This document shows, one piece after another, positions 10,330-23,369 of a stretch of DNA of 64,000 bases. The translations under genes and the position numbers were made by a program. How positions within the stretch are numbered: the stretch's first letter is position 1; the number at the start of each line of letters is the position of its first letter. This stretch comes from Platanthera guangdongensis. Lineage: Eukaryota > Streptophyta > Magnoliopsida > Asparagales > Orchidaceae. The stretch lies in contig CM077153.1 of assembly GCA_039583875.1 (NCBI GenBank), positions 114,882,568 to 114,946,567 of the forward strand. Reading direction: 5' to 3'. The notes under the pieces were generated by a model. The model saw only the letters and a list, made by a program, of their open reading frames with translations. It had not been told where the DNA came from and searched no databases.

Positions 10330-13300
10330 TACCACTGCTTGTATAGGCTTCATTTTGATTTGTGATAATCCGGCGAGAGCACTCTTTAATACGGGAGCTT
10401 CGCACTCCTTTTTTCCGAAGGATTCATATCGCACATCGGAGTACCTTCTTCGATGACAAAGGACAAACTGGATGTGTTGTTGCCAAATGGGTGTTCGATG
10501 CGCGCAAATAGAGTATGTGGCGTAAAGATTCGTATTGGAAGTCAGGAGTTCGATTTACAACCGTCGTTGCTACCGCTGGTGGAGTTCAACGTGATATTTG
10601 GTATGGACTGGCTCTCGGAGCAGCAAGCATATATTGATTGCAATCGCAAGGAGGTTAAGTTGGGAACAGGTCGTGAGACGACATTTGCGGGATTGAAAGG
10701 GTCGAACAAGACTTTGATGTCTACTCATCAGGTGGTTAAGGTGGTTCATGTTGGTGCAGAGTTGTTCTTCACGCTAGTGGAGACTTCGAAGACTAAGACT
10801 GCATTGGACAGCATCCTAGTGGTGTATGAATACCCTGATGTGTTTCCTGGCGATCTCCATGGAGCCCCACCTCAGCGGGAGGTAGACTTAACTATCGAGC
10901 TAATGCTAGGTGCGAAACCTGTGTCACGCTCTCCGTCTCGGCTAGCGCCTAAGGAAATGGCAGAGCTGAAGGTACAACTTCAAGATCTTTTGGAACAGGG
11001 TTATGTGGCTCTAAGTTCGTCGCCTTGGAGCGCACCGGTCCTTTTTGTGAAGAGGGATGGAAGTTTACGGCTCTGTATTGATTATCGAGAGCTGAATAAG
11101 TTAACGAAAAAGAACATGTACCCGTTCCCAAGGATTGATGATCTGTTCGATCAGTTAGTCGGGTCATCGGTGTACTCGAAATTGGATCTTAAGTTCGGGT
11201 ATTATCATCTGAGGATAAGAGAGAGTGATATCCCCAAGACAGCTTTTAGTACGAGATACAGGCATTATGAGTTTATGGTCATGTCGTTTGGGCTGACTAA
11301 TACGCTGTCAGTGTTCATGGATCTGATGAACAGGACTTTCAGGGAGTACCTAGACCACTTTGTGATCGTCTTCATCGACGATATATTAGTGTACTCGCAA
11401 AGTGAGGAGGATCACTTTAATCATCTGCATTTGGAGTTGGAGACGCTGAGGAGGAATCAACTGTATGCTAAGTTCTCCAAATGCGAGTTTTGGTTGTCCT
11501 CAGTAGCGTTCCTTGGTCACATAGTCAGTGGATAGGGAATTGCGGTGCATCCAGCAAAGATTGTTTATATACGAGAGTGGCCTATGCTATCAACGGTAGC
11601 GGAAGTCCGGAGTTTTCTGGGGCTTGCCGGCTATTACAAGCGCTTCTTGGAGAACTTCTCACGGATAGCGTTACCCATCACGACTCTAACGAGGAAAGAG
11701 AAGAAGTTTGTTTGGACGCCGGAGTGCGCACAAACTTTTGAGGAGTTGAAGAGTCGGTTGACAACGGCGCCTGTGCTAAGTTCGTCGAGTGGGACCGAAG
11801 GCTTTGAGATCTACATCGATGCTTCAGGCAGTGGATTGGGTTGTGTTCTACTGTAGAATGGAAGTGTGATAGCCTATGGCTCGTGTCAGCTGAAGGTGCA
11901 TGAGAGGAATTATCCAGTCCATCACTTGGAGTTAGCGACCGTGATATTTTCCCTGAAGCTGTGGAGGCATTACTTATATGGGGTGAAGGTCAATATCTAT
12001 ACCGACCACAAGAGCCTGAAGTACTTGTTGGATCAGAAGGATCTGAACATGCATCAGCGGAGATGGATGCAGTTCCTGGGGGACTACACATTCAAGATTC
12101 ATTATGTGCCTGGAAAATGCAATGTTGTTGCGGATGCGTTGAGTCGCAGGGCCCCTGCTCAAGCCAACTGGCTGTCGTTTCATGACGAGCGTTTGGTTTG
12201 GGAGTTGGAGGCGTTGGAGATCTCTTGTGTAGACAAGCAGACTAGTGCCGAAGTATTATTGAACTGGACTAAAGTTCAGTGTGACCTGGCTGATCGGATT
12301 CGCCAGGCTCTGGATTTGGATGACCATATGAAGCAAATCATGGTGGAGGCTTTGGATGGGTCAAATTCCCAATTTGAGGTTGTGTATGGATTGTTATGGA
12401 AGGACAGACATTTGTGCATCCCGAATGTGGGCAAATTGCGGGTGGAATTGTTGTATGAGGCTCATCATACCAAGTACTCGATTAACCCGGGGAGCACGAA
12501 GATATACCATGATATGAAGAAATTGTTGTGGTGGCCAGGACTTAAGAAGGATGTGACACTGTACGTGGCGAAGTGTTAAACATGCTCCTTAGTGAAGGCA
12601 GAATGCCAGAAGCCTGAAGGATTCTTGAAGTCCTTGCCTATTCCGGAGTGGAAGTTCGACGACATTACTATGGACTTTGTGCATGGGTTGCTAAGGTTGC
12701 AGAAGGGAAACGATGCCATCTGGGTGGTCGTAGATCATTTGACGAAAGTGTCGCACTTCATTCTACATAGGAAAGCTGATTCTGTGGAGAAAATTGTCAA
12801 AGTTGTATGTGGATAATATTGTGCGGCTTCACGGTGTGTCCCGCAGCTTCGTGAGTGACCGAGATGGGGGGTTCATGTCCAATGATTGGAGGTTGGTGCA
12901 ACAGATATTGGGAACAAAACTGAGTTTCAGCACGAACTTTCATCCACAGACGGATGGTCAGACCGAGAGAGTCAATAGGACGATGGAAGACATGCTTCGC
13001 ATATGCGTCCTGGATTTCGGGAAGCAGTGGGAAGATCACATGTACTTGTTGAAATTCGCTTACAACAATATTTACCAGGAGAGAAATCAGATGGCGCCCT
13101 TAGAGGCCCTTTATGGAAGAAGATGTCGCACGTTGTTATCGTGGTTGGAAACGGGTGAGTCAAAGCTATACAGGCGGCAAGAAGTGGAAGATGCAACCTC
13201 ATTGGTATGAACCATAAGAGAGAGATTGCTAATCGCTCAAGACCGTGAAGCTAAGTACTATAATGCCAAGCATGGGAACGTGGTGTTTGCTGTTGGTGAC

Positions 13301-13722
13301 TGGGTGTACTTGAAGATTAAGCCGCTCAAGGGTGTCTCGCGGGTACGATGCTTGAAAAAGCTAAGCCCGAGGTACCTTGGACCGTTTGAGGTTTTGGAGC
13401 GGACTGGCGAAACTGCATATCGATTGAAGCTATCAGTGGAACTAAGTGGTCTACACGATGTATTCCACAGATCGGTGCTACGGAAGGCGGTGCAAGAGCC
13501 TTCACAAGTGGTTGCATTCGATCGAGTACCGGTTGATAATGGGTTGTCGACGAAGGTCAATCCCATTCGCATTGAGTACTCGGAAGTCAAGCCATTGCGT
13601 AACAAGGAAATCTGGATGGTCAAGGTCCGTTGGGACAACTGCGGTCGGTAGGAGCTCTGTGGGAGCAAGAGCAGACTATGCTTGAGGAGTACCCAGAGTT
13701 ATTCCACTTAGGTACCGTTTAA
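10330..13722 (+). pseudogene. pol: Tekay-like pol (PR-RT-RH-IN-chromodomain), broken
   Basis: The protease site reads [10 protein letters not shown], with Asn in place of the catalytic Asp (about 10383-10412). The reverse transcriptase follows, with LCIDYRELN and the catalytic FIDD. RNase H has DASGSGLG, YTDHKSLKYL and VVADALSRR. The integrase has the HHCC zinc finger, DDITMDF, VSDRDGGF and QTDGQTERVN. The chromodomain-like tail has MVKVRWDN and, after a frameshift near 13650, LEEYPELF. Stops interrupt the frame at 11533-11535, 11854-11856, 12577-12579 and 13208-13210, with another frameshift near 12800. The enzyme order and tail assign the element to the chromoviruses; Tekay/Del is my best guess at clade. 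Confidence 0.92.
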
Positions 13723-13770
13723 GTTTTGTTTATATCTTTCCTTTCTGCAATTTTGGGACGAAATTCTTTT

Positions 13771-13784
13771 AAGAGGGAGAGAGT
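13771..13784 (+). promoter_or_regulatory. Polypurine tract
   Basis: AAGAGGGAGAGAGT lies directly against the 3' LTR and would prime plus-strand DNA synthesis. It follows the chromovirus-typical GGGACGAAATTCTTTT. Confidence 0.85.
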
Positions 13785-15876
13785 TGTAACACCCTGAAAC
13801 TCAAAAGAGGGACGTGTAGTGTTTTGAGACAAGTTTAGAATTTGGTAGGGGTCACACGGCCTGGGACAAGGACGTGTCCAAGGGCCATGTCGTGCTCCAG
13901 TTCGACGATGGTCGTGTGGTCGACGAAATTGCAGTTGACGATCGTCGAACAGCGAACACAGCCTGAGACACAGTCGTGTCCCAGGTCGTGTCGTACTCGG
14001 GTGGTTAGCCGTGATGTGTCGGGGGGTGGAACATAGCCTGGAGCCCAGGCATGTTCATCCTGACACGGGAATGTCAAATTCGACACGGGCATGTCGAGTA
14101 CCCGTGTTCTCCTCGGGTTGGTGTTGGTCCTGTGTCGATGGAGGAACATGCCCAGCTACACGGGCGTGTACTGAATGACACGAGCGTGTACTGAATGACA
14201 CGGGCATATCAAGCCTGACACGAGTATGTCGAGAGCCCGTGTTCTTTTCGGGATTTGCCGGTTTCAGAGTCGTTTGAGGCACACGACCTTGGACACAAGC
14301 GTGTCAAAAGCCGTGTTCGGCCCAGGTTTTGATTATAAGTGCGAATTGTGGCCGTCCGTTTCCTTCCTTTGGGATCTAAGGGTCCTGGATGGTCCTGGCA
14401 GGGTTTAACCCGGGAATAGGGTTTAAAAACCCTCATTTCTTTTGGGTTTTCTCTTTCTAAGAGTTCTAGAGAGAGGGGAGAGCAAGGAAGAAGAAGGAGG
14501 AAATATCCGGCCGCTGGTGGAGCTTCGGAGCCCGAAATCACTAGCCAAGTTCAGATCTACGGAGGCAAGGATGTTACAGTTCTTTTCATCTGCATAGATC
14601 TTCATGGCGCTGAAGAGGAATGCTAGGGTAACGATTCTCATCTTGGACATGTGAAGTCCTCTTTTCCCTTACATAGGAAGCCCGCTCTCGTGAGTTTGTG
14701 GTGAGTGTTAGGTGTTCCTTCGGGTCGACATGAATAGTCCCCATTATTTTCATGTAGAGTCCGGAATTGAGAAACGGACATAGGCTTTGTGTGTGAAACC
14801 TATCCGGACAAGTTGGTTTAGATCCGTGATGTTGCATTGCATGAATGTCCGGAGAAGATTCCACACCGATGGTTGTTTTTTGGGTTTTCTGCACGGTAGA
14901 TTGCAATAGGGAGCCTTGGTGACTAACCTCAAGGTGCACCCAAAAACCAGGGCAGAAGCATGATTCTGCCATCTTGATGGCCTGGAAGCCAACTTGTATA
15001 TAACTGGGTTATGTAATATTATGTGTTCGATACTCGGGCTTCGGGGAAGCTTGACCCGTGCCGATGACTTCAATTGTCGTTGCGAGGTGAGCAACGGGTT
15101 GAGTGGAACCGTACCCGCTATATGTGGTTTGGTTTTAGAGGCCTACCGATGGCATAGTGGGCTGTCGATGTCTTCAATTGACGTGACTTCTGCCGGAAAG
15201 ACTCAAATGCTGACGAAATTTGTCGTTCAAGGGGCGGTGGTGAGAACGCGGACTTTGACCGGGTTCACCGAGAATGTGCCCTGAGAGGACGGGGTGTGTG
15301 GCCGTGCGAGCCTACGCCTATGATGATTGTGTAATTTCTCTATTATATGGCAATGCTAATAAAGTGTAGGGAAGGAGCATCGTCGCTCTGAGTTTAGGGG
15401 CGGGAACGTTATAATTTGGTCAGCTTAGCTAACCGTTGCTTTTGTTTGCCACCTCTTCGGTGGATTGTTGCTTGCAGGTGCTGCGGAGCCGAGTGCAAAT
15501 AGCGGGCAAAAGCCCATGTTGTTGAGCCGGCCCTGGAAAGCCTAATTTTGAGTGTTTCTTTCTATTCTCATGTATGACCGGCCTGCGTGCCGAGGTTTGG
15601 AAGACACTTATTTTTTAGTAAACTCTTGTAAGGCCTTAAGGACAATACTTGTGTATTTGTATGTTAATTCCTGTTGGGTTTATGTAGACATTCACATTGT
15701 TGGCTAGGTTCTTTATTTGTAACTTTTAAATTGCTTCCGCTAGAATGTACTCTGTGTAGGACATTGGTTATTGGCAGGATGGTTTCCATTGCATAACCTT
15801 CCGGTCTGTCTATAGTATATGGCGTCGGGCCCTGCACCTACTGCTATATGCTATGCAATGGATAGGGGGTGTTATA
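13785..15876 (+). repeat. 3' LTR of the Tekay-like element
   Basis: It begins TGTAAC and ends TGTTATA, with the terminal C changed to T relative to the 5' LTR (2092 bp). It differs by scattered substitutions. A short duplication around 14165-14205 (GTGTACTGAATGACACG twice) expands the palindrome cluster relative to the 5' LTR. Confidence 0.93.
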
Positions 15877-15881
15877 GTGAG
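15877..15881. repeat. Target-site duplication GTGAG, right copy
   Basis: Perfect match to 6830-6834. Element E LTR sequence resumes right after it. Confidence 0.93.
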
Positions 15882-16717
15882 CTCAAAGCTGAGTTTGGGA
15901 AGGAAGGAGGAGGGGCACATGGCAAGCTCTCCTCAATTTCCTCTTTCTCGCTCTCAAATTTGGCGAAAATTCCCATTTTACCCCCATGCATGTCACTACC
16001 CTCCTAATCCAGAAGGCATGTGCAGTAATTCGCTCATGGGCCTGCTGGATGGGCTTGTCTTAGGGCCTTAACCTTTTGGGTTTGGGTTTATTCCTACATT
16101 TAGGCTTTATGTTCACCAAGGTTGACTTTAGGGTTGACTTGGTCAAATTGATGAGTGGGCTGGCCCCACTTGATGGTCATGAATCCTACGACATCACCAA
16201 ATATTGGTTGGGCCATGGTGATGCACCAATTGGGCTAATTGAAATCATGTTTGTTATTTTGACCAAATTAGTGTTAATGTTATCTTTGTTCAAATTAGAC
16301 CAATAGTTGATCATGTGATGGGGCTTAATGGTCCAATGCACTCCAATTAGGGTTTGGAGTTTAGTGGTGGGTCAATTTGACCATGTGATGCTTATTTGAG
16401 CCAATTAGGGTTTAGTTTACCTATGTTGACCTAAATGGCACAATTGTAAATTTGGCCAATTTGGTGACCCTATGATAGGGCTTTTGGGTCACTTTGGTTT
16501 CCTTTAGGGTTAGGGACTTTGTGGTGAGTTCAATTTGTAGTTGTGGTCTCAATTTGGGCTAGTTTGACCTAAGTTTACTTAAACACTATAATGGGCCCCA
16601 TTTGAGTTCACACTAACTCATTGGGTCCAAAGGTCACTACCTAGCCTAACCCCTAACACTCACTACATTTCCGACCCAAATTTGAGTTAAGAGGTCTAAA
16701 AGGAATGAGATGTTACA
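15882..16717 (-). mobile_element. Element E 3' LTR, proximal piece
   Basis: On the minus strand an LTR begins TGTAACATCTC at 16717 and runs toward lower coordinates. Directly upstream is GGGACGAAATTATTTTTTTG, the chromovirus pre-LTR signature. The same junction structure recurs at 62216-62222 in element D. The LTR continues beyond the inserted Tekay-like element at 6829 and below. Confidence 0.75.
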
Positions 16718-16811
16718 AATCCCAATAAACAAAAAAATAATTTCGTCCCTGAAATTCAAGTTCGGGTCTACGGGTTTCTATGCATAAGAACTTAAGAACT
16801 TTTCAAAGATG

Positions 16812-17440
16812 TTTAAAATGTACCTGAGTTAAATACTCTCGGGTACTGTTCCTGTATTAGGTCCATCGGCTCTCAGGTGTGCTCTTCCTATTCGTGGTTG
16901 GACCACAACATCTTGACTATGGTAACCTTCTTCTACCGCAGAACACGAACTGTTATATCGTCTTTCCGGATCGTCTCCAAATGAACTGATCGATCAGTTG
17001 ATAATGGGCCCGCTGTAGTGTGATGTGCTGTTCCGGCCAAAGTAAAGCTCTCTGCGGTAAGGATACGTGAATGAGATCGTGCAGGTTATCCAACTCCAGT
17101 GACAACTCTAGCTTATTATCTAAGGGGTCGATCCGCTCCACGATCGTATAAGGCCCTGTAAATCGAGGACTGAGTTTCTTGTGTCCTCACACCTGTAAGA
17201 CACAATGAACCAGATGTATAATGAAGTAAACTTTGTCTCCCACCCGAAACTCTACCATCTGATGTCTCACATCATAGTACGTGCCTGCTTACTCTGATCC
17301 CAGGGCCCTCTGATCCTCATCCTTGATACAAGAAAATAGTGTCTGACACTTCCCCTCATACAAAGCTTCATAAGGTGTCATGTCAATGTTCGCCTCATGG
17401 CTATCATTATAAGAAAACCCTATCAGAGGTAACTGTATCT
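16812..17440 (-). pseudogene. pol: Element E pol remnant: integrase C-terminus and chromodomain tail
   Basis: Minus-strand reading gives, in order, MTPYEALYEGKC (integrase core end), YYDVRHQMVEFRVGDKVYF, LSPRFTGPY, ERIDPLDNKLELSLELDNLHDLIHVS, and then a decayed chromodomain (VTIVKMLWSNHE, QEQYPRVF). These are the typical last 200 residues of plant chromovirus pol. The frame is broken by several stops and shifts, for example between the VKMLW and QYPRVF patches. Everything upstream (RT, RNase H, integrase zinc finger) is missing beyond about 17440, so E is truncated or has decayed past recognition there. Confidence 0.85.
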
Positions 17441-20400
17441 TCCAACTATATTTTCATTATACTTCGTGATACTCACAATCAAAATTATGTGGGCATATTT
17501 TCAAGTCTTTCTGCATATTATCATTAAAATAAATGTTAATCACACATTGGATTTGGAATCCCTTACGACCAATGATCACCAAGTATGTGAAAATCAATAA
17601 TCCAATATGTAGAATTATGCACACAAATCTTAGATTTCTCTTTCAGAATCGCACCATGCCTTATAGCTTATACCATATCGATTCTTCAAATATAAGTTTT
17701 CATAGCTTTATTTACGATGAAGATTCAACTCATGTATGCATATAAAAATCTTTTTTATTCTTGTCCTAATAAATTATTACCTACCAACCATCGTGATCTT
17801 ACAATCACCAAATAGTCATACTCATGAGACCAACACTTTTATGTATAACAATTAACCAACTTCCAAACATAAGACAGGATGACTAGCTCATTGTCTTTTA
17901 TCCAATTTCATGACTTATGAAGAATCATTTCCCACAATTTAAAAATAGACTTTAATTACACTTGGATCTAGAATCTCTTAAGACCAATCAATACCATATT
18001 TGTGTGGTTAACAATATTATGTATAAACCCAAGACAACTTCCAAAATTATGTTATTATGAAAATATCATCATTTTGGTTTCTTCCAAATTCATGACTTAT
18101 TACATCTCTACTTAAACAACAATACATATTTTGTAGAGTGTTCACCTTTCAATCATATAACAAGCGATCATTATTAATATGGATGTTCAAAAAAAATATT
18201 TTTCACATAGAGTTTAATTCATAAGGTATAAGCGTATCTTTTCAAAATAGTAAGGTTTGTCACGAGTCAATTTCTTCATAAAGTGAATCTCATTAAACAC
18301 TCATTATTCTCGTGTAACTTCACCGTATACACCTTTTATTGTCAAAATCTATATCCCATAGTCATGAATCCTCCTAGTGGGGATTATAATGTCGTCAAAC
18401 ATATGTATTCTTATTCTTGATGCTCTCAAAATCAACATTGAAGTATCATATGTAAGGTATACAAATTCAATATATCATTTGCCAAATCTTCAATTTTCCC
18501 AGGGTTATTATAGTTCCAATGCCATGTACTAGCAAATTAATCTTATTTGTCATAATGTTACCCTATTTCAATTCATATGTTTCCAATATTATGACTTTTG
18601 TCTTAATTGAGCCATTCAATGGTTATAGTTCACAATTTTGATCAAGTGACTTGGCAACCCTGTATTTTGACTAATATCAAATATCGTTTGACCCATGATG
18701 TTTAATAGTCTGTCCTGATAACAATAAAGATCATCATTTATGGATTAAGAAGGTGAATCTAAGGTCCACACCTCGCATGGGTTTATTTATAATTGTTCAT
18801 GTCTTAAGATCATGAGAACCTATAGCCAAGTTCTACTCCTATCCAATCCATATCCGACTTAACCTTGTTTATAATTCACACTTCATGTTGTTCTCTCTTG
18901 TGATCTACATGAGTTTGTTAATCAATTTTTTTAACAAACGGTATAATCAATATTCGTAGGTTACCATAATTGTTCTACGATGTTAGAACACCTAGGAATA
19001 GGTTTTATTGAGGCGATAGATAAAGCACATCCTTAATTGTATGTAAATTCTTTTTACAACCAATACTGACTCGAATTCAAGTCTTTTGATGGCAAATTGC
19101 TTCGATTCCACGTGTATGTGTAAATGATTTACACCATGTCTTGCATTAAGGAAAGCATTGTTGCTCCTTAGGTTGTGTACTAAGTAGTTACCTACTTCAT
19201 TAAACTCAAAATTTGAGAAATTTCCTAAAGTCTTATACTGTCTCCCTTGATTTCAGGAGTCACAAGTATATATAACTATGCAACCTTGTATATATATCTT
19301 AAAGAATTAATTTACTACTATCTCTGTTCACTTATCCGCATAGCCTTGGAGTTATAAGGTGAATGAATAAACATTCTTGACATATTCTTCTTTCCTATTT
19401 TGCCCGTGAATTTATAGCGGTCACAACTTGACATTAATAATACATGTTTCTTAAGATGAAATAATTTTTCAAGGGTCCTAAAATTTTAGGGAGGTTTGAT
19501 CATCATACAAACCATGTATATACAAAACCTCATCTTTACTTGAGGAACATTTAAATTAATCAAAACTTCAAGATCACTATATTTGCGACTCAATATTTTC
19601 GAAACAAGGTCTAGGGAAATTCAAGTCGTTACCAATTTAGCGCAATAAGCAAAAAACATGACCCCATACATTTTGGGATAAATTTCTTTAATATCTATAG
19701 TGCATTTATCTTATATGTGCACACATTCCTTAGGGCATGTAATCTTAGAATAGAGTTCTACCCTTAGACTCACTGATATGATACCCACTTCAGACTCTCA
19801 AGTTTAACATGTGACCCAACCAAAAATAGGACTTCACTAAGTTTGAATTGTTATTTGACCTTTGGTATTTGACACAGTGGTTGTCTCAACGTAATCAAGT
19901 CATCGGTATGAGGGTTAAGTTTACAGGTACCCTACTATTCCACTAATAGATTATAGACACCAATTCTCCTTGAGGCGGTCCTATCAGCTTGGGAAAGAAG
20001 TGATAATATCACTTGATAAGTGGCGTAGGGACATCAGAGTTTAAGCCTTAAGCAGTGATACTCGCATTAAATTCTTCCCTTGGTAAAGTTGGGTATCATC
20101 GTATCTTAGCCAATCTATACCCGAGGTCGATTTTAGACTAGGATACACAACAAGACCGTCTTGGTAAGTCATACCAAAGTGGTCTCCTAGTTGGGTTGTC
20201 CTAACTCATTGCTTAAATTGACTATTTCTGTGATTTTAACACATGGGCACAACATTACTTCCGCTGTATAGTTTGTCCGCAAACTAATGCTCAAGCGGGG
20301 TGACCAAGTATTTTGTGGACTTCTTTCTCTTATGATCGTTTGTTCAAGTGATACAAGTTTGTAAGTTAAGACCCCATTTTTTACAAAACCAACAGGGTCT

Positions 20401-23364
20401 TATGGTCATAACCTCCGCTCTACGGTGACACCAACTCAACCGTGAAGGTCGTCACTACAAAACGTCGATATTGCCGACCACACCGATCACAGAAGAGAAG
20501 ACTAAGTACAAAGAGTAAAGTAGAACTCAAATACTGGTCCACCAGAAATCAAATGAATATAAAATAAATCCCCACGAAGGGAGAGTCCATGGTAACGATA
20601 AATCAAAGTACTAATAAGAGGGCTTCATACATCATGATCCTCACCACAAGTCACTCAATGTTGAAGCAAATCTTTAGTAACTACTAATGATCGGGACTCA
20701 CTATCCCTGTTGCCTGAACTCTCGTGCTAGATTGTCCCGTCTCCAAGCGCACCGACCTTTGGGGATGCATCTCCAAGTTCGGCTGCACGATCCCCTAAAA
20801 TGATTTGGTCAAATGACCGTTAATCTAAAAGACTAAGTCCCATTATCCTCCACCCCTCCCCCAATGGCTCCTAGGGATCGTACAGGGAGCAGGAAAGGGA
20901 AGGTATATAAGGTGGAGAGTAACAAAAGTAAGCAGGTGACTGCGAAACTAGACTAACATGAGTATAAATAAAAGATCCATAACCAGAAATAGTAAAGTAA
21001 ACAGGTAGGCAACGTACATTAAATAAGTAAAGAGTGCAATTATTATCTACATAGATAAAGTAAATTAAAGTAAGTAACCATGATCTATAGGAATGCCGAT
21101 ACAAGTCTATTGACCAAGGGGGTCTTTTTGCAAGGCCTATTGTATAAAGTGTCTCACACCAATTTATACAATAGGTGTTAAGGGTTATATGCAATGATTA
21201 TGCTATGTCATGCAAGTATACTATGGTATGAACATGCAAGTGCAACTCACACATATGACTCTGTGAACACAGACCTTTAGTCCCCCTTTTTGGAGCCTAA
21301 CCTCCCAGTATACCTCTGTACTAGCAAACACAAGCGGTGGGTTGGGCCTCGCCCACCTATAGACCGGTATCAGCACTACCCAACATACATATTTTACTCC
21401 TCGACGCTGGTGCACTAAGAGGAGCTCTTGCATACTCTTGCCGGTTGGCGCACCGGACTTTATTTGGCTAAGTGTTAATCCACACTTGCTGAGTCAACGT
21501 ATTTACGTCGGTGCGACGACCCTCCAATATAGAAGTCCCACCACCTTGTATTTTATGCACATGCAACATGATAGAATTTGCCCACCAAGCCAAAGGTCCC
21601 CAGACAATCCCGTCTGTCACAAAACCATCCGAGCCATAGGCTCGTCGGGCTAACCCGCCCATCACAAAAACCACCGAGCCTACCGCTCGTGAGACCCAAC
21701 CTAACTCCCATAACACCGGCGAGTGTGAGTGTAAGTGTAATCATAGAGTATTTCTAATTACTCTTGCATTCCATTTAGTATTATGGCTTACGTTAACCTT
21801 GGACTGCCTAGGGCATTCCCTGTGAAGGACTCTCGAGGACACTAGGAACTAAGATGGGATGAAACCCAAAGCTCCCTTTCGCAAGATACCTATTATTATT
21901 GGTATCTACCCATAGCCAACCCCATTTAAAGTTATACTTAATCCAACCATAGCGTATTTTGACTCTCTCACTGAAGGAGGATGTTTCGTCGATCCCGAGC
22001 ACCATTTAACACTACTCAACCCAACACTCTTCACAGCCCGACTCCCAATGATGGACTCATTTTCACTTCATCAAAATCAGTATAATATTAACCACATCTC
22101 CTTATGTCCATTCAACATGTTATCATAATTCTGTAGTTTTACTATATGCAGACCAACCAAACTATATGGTGTGCATGAATGGTGACCCATTAAAATATTC
22201 ATACAAATGCCCTAAGATAATTATTGGGGATATATCATTACATAATTAGACTAAATCCAGAAACTTGGAATTTTCTTAATTAATTTGGCATTTATTTAAT
22301 TTTCCCAAATATTAGGCAATGGGTGATTTTGAACATGAAGTACTAGATTTCCTTAAATTATGATGATACAAAAATTATGAACAATATATTATGCCAAAGT
22401 ATCAGATAATATCAAGTTTCACAAATTTTCATAAATGTACTTGCCCCTAAATAATAAATTCAATGTAATTCAAATAATTAGAGGTAATGAAGGAAGTACC
22501 ACAATTCTTAGTCGAAAAATTGTACAAAAAATACAAGAGCCTTATTATGATAATAAAACATTACTGACTAAGTTTCATGGAATTACAAGGTAACTAAGAT
22601 ATATAGAAAAATACCTCAAATAAATCCATGATAGTGCACTTTGTAAAGAAACATTCTTGTAAACTCATCCAAACAACATGTAATAATTTTCTAAGTTTTA
22701 CTACGCGCTAGACATTTCTCTGGCAAAGTAATACAATTTTCCAACAAGATATAGTATTTATTATCTACTCATCAAAACAAGGTTCACTTTGCACAAGAAG
22801 TACTATGAGACATTACCCAATCATTCCAAATAACTTAGTAGTGTATCTAAATGATATTTAATCAGCATTGCCAAAGTTTTATAACATTCTAACTTAATTT
22901 AACCATGGTTACTTAAATATCCTCACAATGCGCAAGATGAAGGTTATAACTACAAGTATTAGCTACTGCTTTCTAAACATCCTATAATAAATTTCAGAGG
23001 TTAATATCACTACAAGTACAAAGCTAAATAATTTCCATGTGATTAAAGTGGGGTACATGTGTCCAAATACCACCAAATTCCTTCCTAGGACATCTCACCA
23101 CTCTAAAATCACATGGACTAAACACTAAGTACATACTAGGGCATATCACCAAATGTCCTTCGCAAACCCCCAGAGTTCAACCTTAGGGTTTGAACTAGAT
23201 TCCTAGGGAAAATCAACTCTAATCTACCCCAAACTCGATGTAAAGGTGTTTATTGTCATAACAAAACATTGGCCCAAGTTTCAAGCTCTGATGAGGTGAT
23301 TTGGTTATGGTGACTTGTTTATTACCAAGGCTATGGTCTTCTAAATTCCAAACCAAATCATCTC
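17441..23364. other. Unassigned AT-rich DNA, probably old transposon sequence
   Basis: I recognise no gene. Landmarks are similar segments near 17530-17600 and 17950-18010 (ending in ATC plus CTTA and GACCAAT), and near 17845 and 18030 (TATGTATAA, CAACTTCCAAA, TTCATGACTTAT), suggesting diverged tandem copies of about 200-400 bp. GC content rises around 20680-20800 and 21280-21720. The part near 23.2-23.37 kb continues past element A at 32.2 kb and so belongs to the same host repeat, probably the D LTR. Confidence 0.4.
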
Positions 23365-23369
23365 CAAAT
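23365..23369. repeat. Target-site duplication CAAAT of element A, left copy
   Basis: CAAAT abuts TGATAAGCCCGG and is repeated at 32195-32199 after the 3' LTR. Confidence 0.94.

Larger units (their letters stand above)
6835..15876 (+). mobile_element. Complete but inactive Ty3/Gypsy element, Tekay/Del-like chromovirus
   Basis: It has two LTRs of about 2.07 and 2.09 kb, a tRNA-iMet primer site, gag, then pol in the Gypsy order (protease, reverse transcriptase, RNase H, integrase, chromodomain-like tail), a polypurine tract and a perfect 5-bp TSD. The LTRs are visibly diverged and every ORF is broken, so this is an old copy. It lies inside the LTR of minus-strand element E. The clade call rests on the chromodomain tail and general motif likeness. 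Confidence 0.92.
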
